Below are positions 26,196 through 36,444 of a DNA stretch of 64,000 bases, piece after piece. The notes beneath the pieces were generated by a model that saw nothing but the letters and a program-made list of their open reading frames with translations, did no database searches and was not told the origin of the DNA. Location of the stretch: contig JADJPL010000001.1 of NCBI GenBank assembly GCA_016713275.1, forward strand, positions 248,001 through 312,000, given 5' to 3'. How positions within the stretch are numbered: the stretch's first letter is position 1; every line of letters starts with the position of its first letter. The translations under genes and the position numbers were made by a program. This DNA is from Haliscomenobacter sp. (lineage in GTDB: Bacteria; Bacteroidota; Bacteroidia; Chitinophagales; Saprospiraceae).

Positions 26196-28790
26196 CTACT
26201 TTTTGCCAATAGCAGGTAAGTTAACTTTTACCTCCAAAGAGAACAAGGGCTTGATCGCGGGGGATCCGACAAACTCCCGGACTTCCTGGTTCAGCGCATT
26301 CACGACTTGCCCGGAGAGCGTAAGCCAATCGCTGAATCGGTAGCCTGCGCCGAGGTCCAGGTTGAAGAATCCGCCGAGCGGGCCGTAATTAAAGGAGGTT
26401 CCTACGCGTTGATTTTCTACCACAGGGCTGCCGCCATAGATCAAACTGGTGTTGGTCGATGCGGAAACGTTGATTCCCGAGAAGAAGTCGTAGGCATTCA
26501 CCCACCGGCCAAACGCGGTTGCAAAGAATTTTTTGGACGAGTAATTCAGCCCTACCCCGATTTTGTGCGTAGGCGTGTTGATCGGCAAGTCGCTTTCGTT
26601 GACTTTGGTGTCGCGGTTGCCGTCGTTGGCGGGGTCAGCGGTGTCGATATCGTAGCCGAAGTAGGAATAATTCAGCGTACCCAGCAAGGAGGAGGTAAAG
26701 GCATAGTTGACAGAGGCGTCGAAGCCATAAGTATTGACATCCCCGAAATTAACGTACGTAAGCACCAAGTCCGTGCCTTTGGAGCCATCCGGCAGGTTGG
26801 CGGTCGTCGTAATTTCGCTCATAGCCTGGTCTCCCCGAAGGGTGGCGTAGCCTTTGATCCGGGGGATCACGGCAGTGGCGGGGTTGTTGTCGTGGTCGTA
26901 AAAATCGCGGTCGGGCGCAATGTCGATGGATGGGCTCAGGAAGTTCTTGGACCAGTTGTAGTAGGCGTTGGCGTCGAAGAAGAGTTTGGGGGAGATCTGT
27001 CCCTTATAGCCAAATTCGACCGTGGAGATTTTTTCTACCTCGAGGGGCTTCACCTCGTAGGTGTTGACGACCTGATTGGTAGAGGTGTTGACTTCTTTCA
27101 CCGTAAAGCCTGCGCCATTTCCGAGGAGCAACCCGCCGAAGATATTGGCTTCCAGGTTGAGGATGGTAGGAGCTGCAATTCCCTGGCCATAGGTTACGCG
27201 GAAGGACCCTTTGTCGTTGAAATAGATCAGGGCAGCTTTCGGAATGAAGTTGAAGCCATACACGTCGTGGTTATCGGCGCGGGCGGCCACAACGGCTCTA
27301 AGATGGTTGGAGAATTGGGATTCTAACTGGAGATACCCACCGATTTGACCGATGACGATATCCTCCACAACGCCCTGGGCGTTTTTATCCAGCAGGTAGG
27401 TGCCGTTGCTGTTGGCCCGGTCGTTTTGGTACTGGACGCCAACAATGTAGCTGATTCCGCCGATCTTGTTGTTGTATTGCGCTTCGGCGTTGAGGCGCTT
27501 GGATCGATCCTGGAACAGGGCGCCCCGGTTGAGCGCCAGGCCGGTCGTGCTGGACAGCGGGAACCAGAATTCGCTGAAAGAGCGTCGTTCGGACTCGGAC
27601 TGGCTAAACCCTGCGTTCTTGAACGACCAATAGTTCAGGGTTCTTCGGTTCATTGCGTAGGTGGAGTCGGTTTTGCTCCAGGTGTTGTAGACTTGAGCGA
27701 AGAATCGCGGGGAAACCAAACGGAGTTGGAGCCAGCTTACGCTCCAGTCGCGGATCTGGTTGCGGCCGGCGTTGGTGTTCCCGATATTGTTGCTATTGGA
27801 CGCGCCGCCAGCCAGGATCAGGTCGGTATTGTTGGAGAGAGCGTAATAGACCCCGGCTTCCCCCCGCAGGGAGTTAAAATCCAGGTCGAGGTCATATTCC
27901 GGGAACTTCAGGGCGCCGCTGTAGACGGTGTCGGTATATTCAAATTCCGTTCCTTTGGTGTATTCCCCACTGACCTTGAACGCCAGTTTGTCGCTGACCT
28001 TCATCGCGTGGCGCAGGCGGGCGCTGAGTACATTTTGGTTTCCAACCCCTAACGCGGCGGTAGTTCCCTGGGACGTCCGGGGGTCTTTGGTAATCGTATT
28101 GAGCAGGCCGTTATGGGCATTGGGGCCGTACAGCGCAGAAGATGGCCCGAGGATAACCTCGATACGCTCCACATCTTCTTTCACCGTGGTGCTCAACGCG
28201 CCCAGCGGCAGACCGGTAGCGACCAGAGAAGACAGGCGGGCGTCGTTGATCTGGAGGTTTTTGGGGTTGAACGCGCTATTGAACCCGCGCGCGTTGATCC
28301 CGATCCCGAGCACCCCTGAACGGACGTAGTCGACGCCCCGCTGGCGGCCAAGCAATTCGGCCACGTTAAAGGACGGAAATTCCGTAATGGCGCGGGCATT
28401 GATCACCGAAATGGTGGCCGGTGCATTGGTCAGCTTTTCGGCTTTGCGGGAAGCGGAAACGACGACTTCCTGCCCAAGCAGTCCTTCGGCGCTCAGCATC
28501 AGGTTGAGTTCCGTTTCAGCTCCTGCCCGAACGGTAATGGTCTGACTGAAATCGGCGTATCCGACAAAAGAAACGGTAATCGTTTGCTGGCCGGCAGGGG
28601 CTTCGAGCCGGTAAGCGCCATCGGCATCAGAGGCTGTCCCGTTAGCCGTTCCGGCCACAAGGATATTGGCGCCGGCAAGAGGCTCCCTGGTGTCCGCATC
28701 CCGGACGACGCCCCGAACGACACCACTTTGGGCATATAGGCCCCCTGTAAAGAGCAAAAGAAGGGCAATTAACGAAATGGCTGGTTTCAT
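26196..28790 (-). CDS. TonB-dependent outer-membrane receptor
   Basis: 864 residues. Signal peptide 1-20; a carboxypeptidase-regulatory-like domain (about 24-105, GVVRDADTREPLAGANI); a plug domain (about 118-235, with GPSSALYGPNAHNGLLN); then a 22-strand barrel ending SLEVKVNLPAIGKK. It imports a ligand across the outer membrane using TonB energy. No SusD-like lipoprotein gene is next to it, so it is not a standard starch-utilisation-type pair; siderophore, metal-complex or another ligand is possible. It is divergent from a sodium/solute symporter gene across 676 AT-rich bases, so coregulation with the symporter can be considered. Confidence 0.93.
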   Translation of the reverse strand: MKPAISLIALLLLFTGGLYAQSGVVRGVVRDADTREPLAGANILVAGTANGTASDADGAYRLEAPAGQQTITVSFVGYADFSQTITVRAGAETELNLMLSAEGLLGQEVVVSASRKAEKLTNAPATISVINARAITEFPSFNVAELLGRQRGVDYVRSGVLGIGINARGFNSAFNPKNLQINDARLSSLVATGLPLGALSTTVKEDVERIEVILGPSSALYGPNAHNGLLNTITKDPRTSQGTTAALGVGNQNVLSARLRHAMKVSDKLAFKVSGEYTKGTEFEYTDTVYSGALKFPEYDLDLDFNSLRGEAGVYYALSNNTDLILAGGASNSNNIGNTNAGRNQIRDWSVSWLQLRLVSPRFFAQVYNTWSKTDSTYAMNRRTLNYWSFKNAGFSQSESERRSFSEFWFPLSSTTGLALNRGALFQDRSKRLNAEAQYNNKIGGISYIVGVQYQNDRANSNGTYLLDKNAQGVVEDIVIGQIGGYLQLESQFSNHLRAVVAARADNHDVYGFNFIPKAALIYFNDKGSFRVTYGQGIAAPTILNLEANIFGGLLLGNGAGFTVKEVNTSTNQVVNTYEVKPLEVEKISTVEFGYKGQISPKLFFDANAYYNWSKNFLSPSIDIAPDRDFYDHDNNPATAVIPRIKGYATLRGDQAMSEITTTANLPDGSKGTDLVLTYVNFGDVNTYGFDASVNYAFTSSLLGTLNYSYFGYDIDTADPANDGNRDTKVNESDLPINTPTHKIGVGLNYSSKKFFATAFGRWVNAYDFFSGINVSASTNTSLIYGGSPVVENQRVGTSFNYGPLGGFFNLDLGAGYRFSDWLTLSGQVVNALNQEVREFVGSPAIKPLFSLEVKVNLPAIGKK

Positions 28791-29466
28791 ACGAGTTGGA
28801 TTTAAGGCATTGAAATTTATTCCTGAAAAAACAAGTTGATTCCGAATATGTAACTAGGATCGGCAAATTCGCCGGTAATTGATTCTGTTGCGAAATTAGA
28901 TACCTCGCTCGTATCCCTGTAAATATACCAGAGAATTACTAACTTGACTTAAAGGAAAATTATTTGATTAAATGATTTAATATATTGGTTATTAATTATT
29001 TAATTGGTCAATTTGTTGGGTGGACTTTTTGCCGCCTGAAAAAAAAATCGCAAACGGAATTTCCCGATTTGCTTTCGGATTATCCGGCAATTCGAAAATA
29101 AATTTGGACTATTGTTTTAATTTCCGAATGTAGTAATGCGAACGAGAAAGCGCTTCGCAAACGGGGATGGGTGGAGGGGCTAAACAGCAGGCTGGAAATC
29201 CGGAGAAGTCAACCCCTGGATTTGAAAAAGAAAAAAAATGTTTTTTGCTTAAAAAGCTTATTCAGCAAGCTTTTTATTTTTCAGCCGGCTGAAAATGGAA
29301 GAAAACTAATTCTAAGTCAACCTGTTTTTTGACAAACAAAATAAATGATTAAAACTTTTTCGCTTTGCCGACTAATTAACTTTATCCCCGATTAATGGCC
29401 GACAAATTTCCTGGCATAGTCCGGTTTGTTGATTTTTCTGCCCGAACGCTATAAAACCCGATCTAT
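28791..29466. other. AT-rich divergent promoter region
   Basis: 676 bases between the TonB receptor (minus) and a symporter (plus). Most of 28900-29400 is distinctly AT-rich, with runs of A and T and no credible open frame. It probably holds the promoters of both genes. No clear TANNTTTG box, riboswitch or RNA gene was recognised. Confidence 0.5.
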
Positions 29467-30980
29467 ATGGCTTCTACAACGATGGTTTTCGCCACGGCTA
29501 TTTTGGTGGCTCTATATGGCGGTATCCTGCTGTTTTTTGTTGTCCGGGGGGCCATGCGCACCCGATCCATGGCGGATTACGCTGTGGGGAGCCTTCCGTT
29601 TTCGCCTGTAGCGGTTGGGCTTTCGCTGGCGGCTTCGATCACGAGCGCAGCCACGTTTATCATCAATCCGGGGTTTATCGCTTTGTACGGGTTGAGGGGA
29701 ATCTTAGGGTTTGCGTTGGTGATGCCTTTGGGGTTGTTCTTGTCGTTGGTTGTGCTGACGAAGAGTTTCCGGAAACACGGCACGGCCGTAAAAGCGCTGA
29801 CCATGGCCCAATGGATCGGAAAACGGTACAAGAGCCAGAACTACGCGGTTTTTTTCGGGTTTTGTCGTTATTGCTGATCACGTTTATCGTGCTGATTTGC
29901 GTTGGAATGACCAAAGTGCTGGCGCAGGCGCTCAACGCGCCGGAACTGCCGGTACTGACTGGATTGGTTGTCTTTGTTTTTGGGTATATGATGTTCGGAG
30001 GCGCCAACTCGATGGTGTATACTAACCTCATTCAGGCTGCGATCATGCTGGTCGTGGCGGTGATCATGCTGACCTCCGGCTGGGAGCATTTCAGGGAAGG
30101 CGTTCATGGGTTTATGGACCGTTTGGCCGCTATCGATCCTTTGCTGGTGGCGCCGGTAAATCCAAAGAGCTTTTTATTCCGGGACTATTTCGAGATCATT
30201 TTCTGTAACCTGATCGTCGGGGTGGCGGTGGTTTGCCAACCCCATATCATAACGAAGTCGCTGTTGCTGAAGAGCGACCGGGACGTCAACCGGTATTTAC
30301 TCACCGGAATCCTGGCCGAGGCGCTGTTCTTCGCGGTGGTCATCACTGGTTTGTTTGCCCGCCTGCGCTTTCCGGACCTGGTAGATGCGGGCGGCAAGGC
30401 GATTCCGATGGATGGGCTTATCCCGGCCTACGTCGTGGCCGAATTTCCGGTTTATGTGGGGCTGCTCGTCATCCTGGGACTGCTTTCGGCAGGGTTATCC
30501 ACGCTGGAGGGGTTGGTCCAGACGGTGCCGACGACCATCACGTGGGATATTATCAAACCCCTTTTGGGATCTGCATTGGGCGAAGGGGAAACCCAGGAAC
30601 GACGGCTGGCCCGGATTAACAAGGCGGTGATTATCGGGGTGGGAGCTGTAGCCATATGGTTGTCTTATGGCCAACTGGTTAACCCGGCGCTCAGCGTAGG
30701 GATCTTTGCCCAGAATGGGGTGTATGCCTACTTTTCCGCCGCTTTCGTACCGGTCCTGCTGGGGATTTTTTTCCAAAACGTGCCGCTGATCGCCCCTGTT
30801 GCCGCTTCCCTGACCGCCGTCATCGTACACTTTGGGGTGTATTATGGGCGGATTTCCTGGTACATGCAGGCGGAGGTACGCAACCCGGCGGTGGCTGTTA
30901 CGTTTGCCATCCTGGCCTGCGCAGCGGTGGGGTTTGGACTGTACGCGGCGCTGCGAAACCGCACGCCTGTTTCCGGGTAA
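29467..30980 (+). CDS. Sodium/solute symporter family protein (frameshifted here)
   Basis: About 504 residues once repaired, in the SSS family. The first frame covers the N-terminal helices (MVFATAILVALYGGILLFF, SLAASITSAATFI); it breaks at the T7 run 29849-29855. Adding one T joins SQNYAVFF to RVLSLLLITFIVLICVGM, and the rest runs to 30980. The family signature region GLLSAGLSTLEGLVQTVPT is present. It is a cytoplasmic-membrane importer driven by sodium; the solute (organic acid, amino acid or sugar) cannot be told from sequence. An alpha/beta hydrolase gene follows 20 bases later. Confidence 0.87.
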
Positions 30981-31000
30981 CGCGCTTTAAATCCTGAACT

Positions 31001-31969
31001 ATGGTCAAGCATATCCGCTTTGTTTTTTTTGCCCTGTCCTTGTCCGCCCAATTGGCAGGGCAAGTAAAACCAATTCAATACATGGAATCATTGGTTTATC
31101 CTTATCCGGTGCAGCGCATCCAGCTACCTGAAAACCGGGAGATTGCCTACGTGGAGGAAGGGAAAGGCCCTTATACGCTGGTGATGGTCCACGGCCTGGG
31201 AAGCTACTTGCCGGTATACACCAAGCTCATCAACGAATTGCAGGGCGACTACCGCTGTATTGCCCTGGATTTACCCAACTACGGGAAATCGGGCCGGGGA
31301 GATTACGCCTTCAGCATGTCTTTTTTCGCCGAAACCCTCGATGCGTTCATCAAGGAGTTAAAGCTTAAAAAAGTCATCCTCGTTGGCCATTCCATGGGAA
31401 GTCAGGTTGCGTTGACACTTGCCCTGAAAAAACCGGCTTACTTGAAAGGAATGGTTTTGCTGGCGCCGGCAGGAATAGAAACGTTCACTGCCGAACAAAA
31501 ATCCTGGTATGCTTCCGTCATGACGCCCCAACTGGTGAAAGCTACTCCGGTTGCGCAGATTGAGCGCAATTTTGAAGTCAACTTCCATGGAAACAAACTG
31601 CCCGAAGACGCCCGGTTCATGCTGGAAGACCGGCTCCGAATGCGGGCAGATACCCAGGAGTACGATCGGTATTGCCAAATGATCCCCAAATGCGTCATGG
31701 GCATGCTGAACGAGCCGGTTTTTGACCGGCTTCCCGACCTGGATGTGCCGGCCTTGATCGTTTTCGGGGAGGAAGACGGGCTGATTCCCAACCGCTTGCT
31801 GCACCCGGGGCTGACTACCCGCCAGGTAGCTGAACTGGGCCGGGAGCGCATCCGGGGAAGCGTTTTGAAGATGCTTTCTCCTTGCGGCCATTTCGTGCCC
31901 TGGGAATGCCCGGAAGGGATTGCTCTTGCAGTTAGGGAGTTTACTCCGGGTTTGAAGCGAAAGAATTAA
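31001..31969 (+). CDS. Secreted alpha/beta hydrolase
   Basis: 322 residues with a signal peptide (about 1-21, cleaved near AGQ). The nucleophile is S131 in GHSMGSQ; the acid is the aspartate in VFGEEDGLIPN; the histidine is in PCGHFVPWECP. The oxyanion region is VHGLGSY. It is a lipase/esterase-like enzyme acting outside the cytoplasm. It sits between a symporter gene (20 bases upstream) and an SDR gene (23 bases downstream) on the same strand, suggesting one transcript in which uptake and reduction of the released product could follow; this is inferred. Confidence 0.88.
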   Translation: MVKHIRFVFFALSLSAQLAGQVKPIQYMESLVYPYPVQRIQLPENREIAYVEEGKGPYTLVMVHGLGSYLPVYTKLINELQGDYRCIALDLPNYGKSGRGDYAFSMSFFAETLDAFIKELKLKKVILVGHSMGSQVALTLALKKPAYLKGMVLLAPAGIETFTAEQKSWYASVMTPQLVKATPVAQIERNFEVNFHGNKLPEDARFMLEDRLRMRADTQEYDRYCQMIPKCVMGMLNEPVFDRLPDLDVPALIVFGEEDGLIPNRLLHPGLTTRQVAELGRERIRGSVLKMLSPCGHFVPWECPEGIALAVREFTPGLKRKN

Positions 31970-31992
31970 TTTAAAATAAAAAAACGACACAC

Positions 31993-32733
31993 ATGAGGTT
32001 GCAAAACCGGGTCGCCATCATTACCGGCGGAGCGAATGGAATCGGGCGCGTCACCGCGCTAACTTTTGCCAAAGAAGGCGCCCAGATCGCTATTTGGGAT
32101 ATTAATGAGGATGCGGGCCGCCAACTGGCTGTCGAGTGCACGGCACTGGGCGCCCGTTGTATTTTTCAGAACGTGGATACCTCCAATCTGGAGGCTGCGA
32201 CCGAAGCAGCCGAAGCAGCCCATCGGGAATTCGGCCAGATCGATATCCTGATCAACAATGCCGGCATTACCCGGGATGCTTCCATGAAAAAAATGACGGC
32301 AGCCCAATGGCAGCAGGTGATCGACGTCAACCTCACGGGGGTCTTTAACTGCGTCAAAGCCGTATCCCCGTACATGCTCGAACGAGGATATGGCCGCATC
32401 CTGAACGCGTCTTCGGTCGTCGCGCTCTATGGCAATTTTGGGCAGACCAACTACGTCGCCGCCAAAGCCGGCGTCATTGGCATGTCCAAAGTTTGGGCCC
32501 GGGAGTTCGGCCGCAAAGGAGTGACCGTCAACGCGGTAGCCCCAGGGTTTATTCAGACCGATATGGTGGGTACGATCCCTAAAGAGTATCTCGATCAGCT
32601 CAAGGAAAAAACTCCCCTCGGGCGCATGGGGCAACCCGAAGATATTGCTAACGCGTATCTTTTCCTGGCTTCCGATGAGGCATCCTTCATCACGGGAACT
32701 ACGTTGAGCGTAGACGGCGGGTTGGTACTGTAA
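31993..32733 (+). CDS. SDR-family oxidoreductase, FabG/PhaB-like 3-oxoacyl reductase
   Basis: 246 residues, a classical short-chain dehydrogenase. The cofactor loop is TGGANGIG (11-18), with NNAG at 88-91; the catalytic set is S141, Y154 and K158 (YVAAK). The end SFITGTTLSVDGGLVL is typical of FabG-type reductases that reduce 3-oxoacyl groups with NAD(P)H. A fatty-acid housekeeping role is possible, but the lack of other fab genes nearby and the position behind a secreted hydrolase suggest a catabolic or acetoacetyl-type reductase. The ATG at 31993 is supported by the conserved MRLQNRVAIITG start. Confidence 0.9.
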   Translation: MRLQNRVAIITGGANGIGRVTALTFAKEGAQIAIWDINEDAGRQLAVECTALGARCIFQNVDTSNLEAATEAAEAAHREFGQIDILINNAGITRDASMKKMTAAQWQQVIDVNLTGVFNCVKAVSPYMLERGYGRILNASSVVALYGNFGQTNYVAAKAGVIGMSKVWAREFGRKGVTVNAVAPGFIQTDMVGTIPKEYLDQLKEKTPLGRMGQPEDIANAYLFLASDEASFITGTTLSVDGGLVL

Positions 32734-32916
32734 GCCAGGCGCAGGCAGGACAAGGCGAGGGGGAATTTTTTCATTCTTTTGCGTAAATTTCCACCAGAAT
32801 AACCGGATAAGAACCTGTTGGGTTAAAGGTTCTTGTCCGTATAGACCCAGGGGTGCAGGTTGTAAGCATGCGAAATTCCCGATCTGCGCTATTTGGGGTT
32901 AACCTTTGCCCGTACC

Positions 32917-34337
32917 ATGCGCAACAAACTGCAGACATTCACGGAGTTTTCACAAACGCTTCTGCCTCACGAAACGCAGTACCTCCTGTCTGTGCAAAAC
33001 CTGGAGGATGCGGTCCGGCTGGAAATCCTGAAACAGGTGGATTTTAACAGCAGGCAGATCAAGCAGTTTACCCCTTACGACCCCGGGATTGATAAGCGCA
33101 AATACTCCCACCTGAAAAACTGGATTCAGTCCCGCCTGCGCGAAATTGACGTGGACGAACAATTTGAGTGGATTATCGACATGGAGCGCAAGGTGACGAC
33201 CGATGCGATTCTCCCTTCGGAAGAAAAACTGCTGCTCCGGGCGATTCGCCAGTACAAGACCCCCCTGTTCTTTTTTTCCAAGTTTTATGAACTGCTCCAA
33301 ATCTACCGGCATTTTTTGCTTATCCGGCTCCGGTATGCCGACCACCAGCTCGTACATGAATTTCTGGAGCGGTTTCGCGATGCCTACGAGCAAAGCAAGC
33401 GGCTCAATGAACAGTTGCATCAGGCCACCCGCGACATTACCCAGCAATATTCCGACAACTCCGCGGAGTCTATCCAATGGGAACAATGGCTGACCCGCAT
33501 TTTCTACGACGAAAACCTGGACGGATACACACGCTATATGGCCTTCGTCCGCCTTACCTTCATCAGTTTTAATTACCGGAAACTGGATCTGTTGCCGGAA
33601 AAATTCCAAATGCTGGATCAGATTCTGTTGCAAGGGAAGTTTTATTCCAAGCGGATCCTGCTAAATTACTACCACCTCCGCATGCTTCTCCACGCACGGC
33701 TCCGGGAAACGGATCAGGCGGTGTATTACGGCAACCTGGCGATCCGGGGGAAAACCCACGATTACCTCTTTTATGTAAATAATCTCAGCGCCATGCTGCT
33801 GCGCGCGGGCCGGGCTCAGGAAGCCCTGGTTATGATGCGGGCCGCTTCGGGGGAAATGAGGGAAACCAAAAATTTCTACAACAAGATCGGGTTCGTGGCT
33901 TTTTATGTCAAATCGTTGCTTTATAATGAGTTGTACAAGAACGCCGAGAGCTACGCCGAAACCTTTCTCAAGGCGTACGAGAAAGAGATTCTTCAATACC
34001 GCTGGCACACTTTTTTACGGCGTACCTGGAGGCGATGGTCCGTCAGCAGAACTATCCCAAAATCCTGAAAGTGGCGGAAAAATACCGTTTATTGGAAAAG
34101 GAGCGGAAACACGAAAGCCGGGCAGATTATATTCCTTCTATCTTGTGGTATACGTCGGTGGCCCAATACAAAGAAGGGCTGATTGAAAAAAGCGTGTTAA
34201 GGCAAAAATTTGAACACTATTTGATTTCTTCGCGTCAGGACCCGCAGCGCCCTCAGGTGATTGAATTATTGACCGAATTGCGGCCTCTGGTTCCGGAAGT
34301 GTTGAACCCAATTCCGTTTTCCCCGAATAACCCGTAG
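32917..34337 (+). CDS. Helical repeat protein of unknown function (frameshifted here)
   Basis: About 473 residues once repaired. It starts at an ATG at 32917 (MRNKLQTFTEF); an upstream TTG at 32893 is less likely. The sequence is almost all alpha-helical, rich in Leu/Tyr/Arg/Glu, with loosely TPR-like stretches such as AVYYGNLAIRGKTHDYLFYV and EALVMMRAASGEMRE. No signal peptide or membrane segment. The frame breaks at the T6 run 34011-34016; adding one T joins YRWHTFFTAYLEA to MVRQQNYPKIL. No family was recognised. The stop is 3 bases before the next symporter gene, so the two are probably translated together. Confidence 0.7.
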
Positions 34338-34340
34338 TTT

Positions 34341-35813
34341 ATGCTGCTGACCTTTATCGTACTGTATCTACTGGGGACTATTGCCATCGGATGGTGGGCG
34401 TCCCGAAGAGTAAAATCCACCTCGGATTTTGTCGTTGCAGGCCGCAACCTTCCCACCTTTCTGGCTGCTTCCGCTCTTTTTGCCACCTGGTTTGGGTCGG
34501 AGACCGTCATGGGCGCGTCTTCGGAGTTTGTGGACCATGGGCTGCAAGGGGTGATGGAGGATCCATTTGGCGCCGCTCTTTGTTTGTTGCTGCTGGGCCT
34601 TTTTTTTGCCCGCCCCCTGTACCGAATGAACATTCTGACGTTTAACGACTTTTTCCGGCTTCGGTACAGCCGGTTTTCGGAGATCACGTCCGCTATTTTT
34701 ATGATTCCTTCGTATTTCGGATGGATCGCCGCGCAATTGGTGGCATTGGCTATCGTGGTGCACGCGCTCACCGGCCTTCCTTTGCTGGCGGGTATTATGA
34801 TTTGCACCGGGGTGGTGCTGGCCTACACCTATATAGGGGGGATGTGGGCGGTGTCGGTGACGGATTTTGTGCAAACCATTATGATCATCATTGGGATGGG
34901 CGTCCTGGCAGGCGTACTCTGGGTGCGGGTTGGCGGCATTCAGCCTGTACTCAACAGCGTTCCGGAAGGGTTTTTTCAGTTTTTTCCGGAGCGGACGTTC
35001 CATGGCTGGGTGCATTATGTGGCGGCGTGGATTACCATTGGGCTGGGCTCTATTCCCCAGCAGGATGTGTTCCAGCGGATCATGGCGGCCCGACGCGAAA
35101 AGGCGGCGGTTCGGGCTTTCTACATTTCTTCCGTCATGTATCTTACGCTTGGATTCATCCCTTTATTTATAGCCCTTACCGGAAAGATCCTTTATCCGGA
35201 AACCATGAGCGGGGACCCGCAACTGGTGATTCCCCGAATGGTTCAACTACACGGGGGGCTGTGGCTCCAGATCCTGTTTTTTGGCGCATTGCTATCCGCT
35301 ATTTTAAGCACGACTTCGGGGGCTATTCTCGCTCCGGCCACGGTGTTGGGGGAAAACCTCATTCGCCCTTTGCTCAAAAATCCAAGCGATAAGCAGATGT
35401 TGGGCGTCATGCGGTTTGGGGTCGTGCTGGTTGCGGTGTGTTCCGCGGTCATGGCGAGCTTGCAGAACAATATTTACGAGTTGGTGGGGCAGTCGTCGGT
35501 ATTTAGTCTGGTGTCGTTATTTGTGCCAATGGCGGCCGGGCTTTACTGGAAGCGGGCCACCAATATGGGCTCTATTTTGTCCATTTTTATGGGCATGGCG
35601 GGCTGGATTCTGTTTGAGTATGCGATCCATACCGAAACACCCAGTCTGATCCACGGCCTTTTAGCGAGTATATTGGGGATGGTTGTCGGTAGTTTGGCGT
35701 TTCCGGACAAAAGCTTTCAGAAATTCCAGCTTGAGAAAGCCTACCTGAACCAACAGGGAAAAGAAATGCCGGATCTGGGCAATGCCGAAGATGCCGCAAA
35801 AGCCAGTTTATAG
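34341..35813 (+). CDS. Sodium/solute symporter family protein
   Basis: 490 residues, about 13 hydrophobic helices, SSS family. Family signatures are FVVAGRNLPTFLAASALFATWFG near the N-terminus and the GALLSAILSTTSGAILAPATV region near helix 9. The C-terminal tail after about 450 is hydrophilic. It is distinct from the SSS protein at 29467-30980. It starts 3 bases after the helical repeat protein, and is convergent with rnhB. The solute is unknown; some relatives carry amino acids, choline or carboxylates. Confidence 0.9.
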   Translation: MLLTFIVLYLLGTIAIGWWASRRVKSTSDFVVAGRNLPTFLAASALFATWFGSETVMGASSEFVDHGLQGVMEDPFGAALCLLLLGLFFARPLYRMNILTFNDFFRLRYSRFSEITSAIFMIPSYFGWIAAQLVALAIVVHALTGLPLLAGIMICTGVVLAYTYIGGMWAVSVTDFVQTIMIIIGMGVLAGVLWVRVGGIQPVLNSVPEGFFQFFPERTFHGWVHYVAAWITIGLGSIPQQDVFQRIMAARREKAAVRAFYISSVMYLTLGFIPLFIALTGKILYPETMSGDPQLVIPRMVQLHGGLWLQILFFGALLSAILSTTSGAILAPATVLGENLIRPLLKNPSDKQMLGVMRFGVVLVAVCSAVMASLQNNIYELVGQSSVFSLVSLFVPMAAGLYWKRATNMGSILSIFMGMAGWILFEYAIHTETPSLIHGLLASILGMVVGSLAFPDKSFQKFQLEKAYLNQQGKEMPDLGNAEDAAKASL

Positions 35814-35831
35814 GTCTATGCGGCCAGAAGA

Positions 35832-36434
35832 TCAGAATAATTCGCCTTGCACTCCAGCCGGCAGGAGTCGGAAACTCATGCGATGTAAGGGAGAAGGGCC
35901 AAGTTGCCGGATGGCCTCCCGATGCGCTTCGGTGGGATATCCCTTGTTTTGATCCCATCCGTAGTGGGGAAAATGCCGGCTTTGGTCCCGCATGTATTCG
36001 TCCCTGCCCGTTTTAGCCAGGATAGAAGCGGCGGCAATGCTGGCATAGATGCCGTCTCCTTTGACAATGCAATGGAAAGGAATCTTCTGGAAGGGCTTAA
36101 ACCGGTTTCCGTCGATTAGCAGGCTTTCGGGGACGCGCGCCAGTTGGGCAATAGCCCGGTGCATAGCTAAAAAGGACGCGTTGAGGATATTGATGCGGTC
36201 GATTTCTTCCGGATCAGCATATCCCGTGGCCCAGGAAACCGCGATTTCCCGGATCAGCGCGTTGGCCTCTTCGCGCATCGACGCGGTCATTTTTTTGGAG
36301 TCCCTCAATAGCGGATGCTGAAAGCCTTCCGGCAAAATGACGGCAGCAGCAAAAACGGGCCCGGCAAGGCAGCCCCTGCCCGCTTCGTCGCATCCTGCCT
36401 CAATCACGCCCGCAGTATGGAATCCTTGGAGCAT
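35832..36434 (-). CDS. rnhB: Ribonuclease HII
   Basis: 200 residues. The metal-binding motif CDEAGRGCLAGPV holds D16 and E17, and further acidic residues occur in ILLDGN-like SLLIDGNRF and later in the helix region; KGDGIYASIAAASILAKTGRD is the family signature. RNase HII removes RNA from RNA-DNA hybrids and misincorporated ribonucleotides in the cytoplasm. Length is standard. It is followed on the minus strand by nothing close, and its start lies 10 bases from the stop of the DUF1963 gene upstream, so the two may be cotranscribed. Confidence 0.94.
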   Translation of the reverse strand: MLQGFHTAGVIEAGCDEAGRGCLAGPVFAAAVILPEGFQHPLLRDSKKMTASMREEANALIREIAVSWATGYADPEEIDRINILNASFLAMHRAIAQLARVPESLLIDGNRFKPFQKIPFHCIVKGDGIYASIAAASILAKTGRDEYMRDQSRHFPHYGWDQNKGYPTEAHREAIRQLGPSPLHRMSFRLLPAGVQGELF

Positions 36435-36444
36435 AGGCCATCTA

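Noticed and set aside
26307..27326. A long open frame antisense to the TonB receptor, and similar ones at 19267-20469 and 2594-3583
   Set aside because: Antisense shadows of well-supported genes in a GC-balanced genome.
23551..32733. An olefin-synthesis (OleABCD) cluster from the thiolase-fold enzyme, ligase, hydrolase and SDR
   Set aside because: The hydrolase is secreted, the SDR is FabG-like rather than the extended type of OleD, and the two pairs are separated by the TonB receptor and a symporter.
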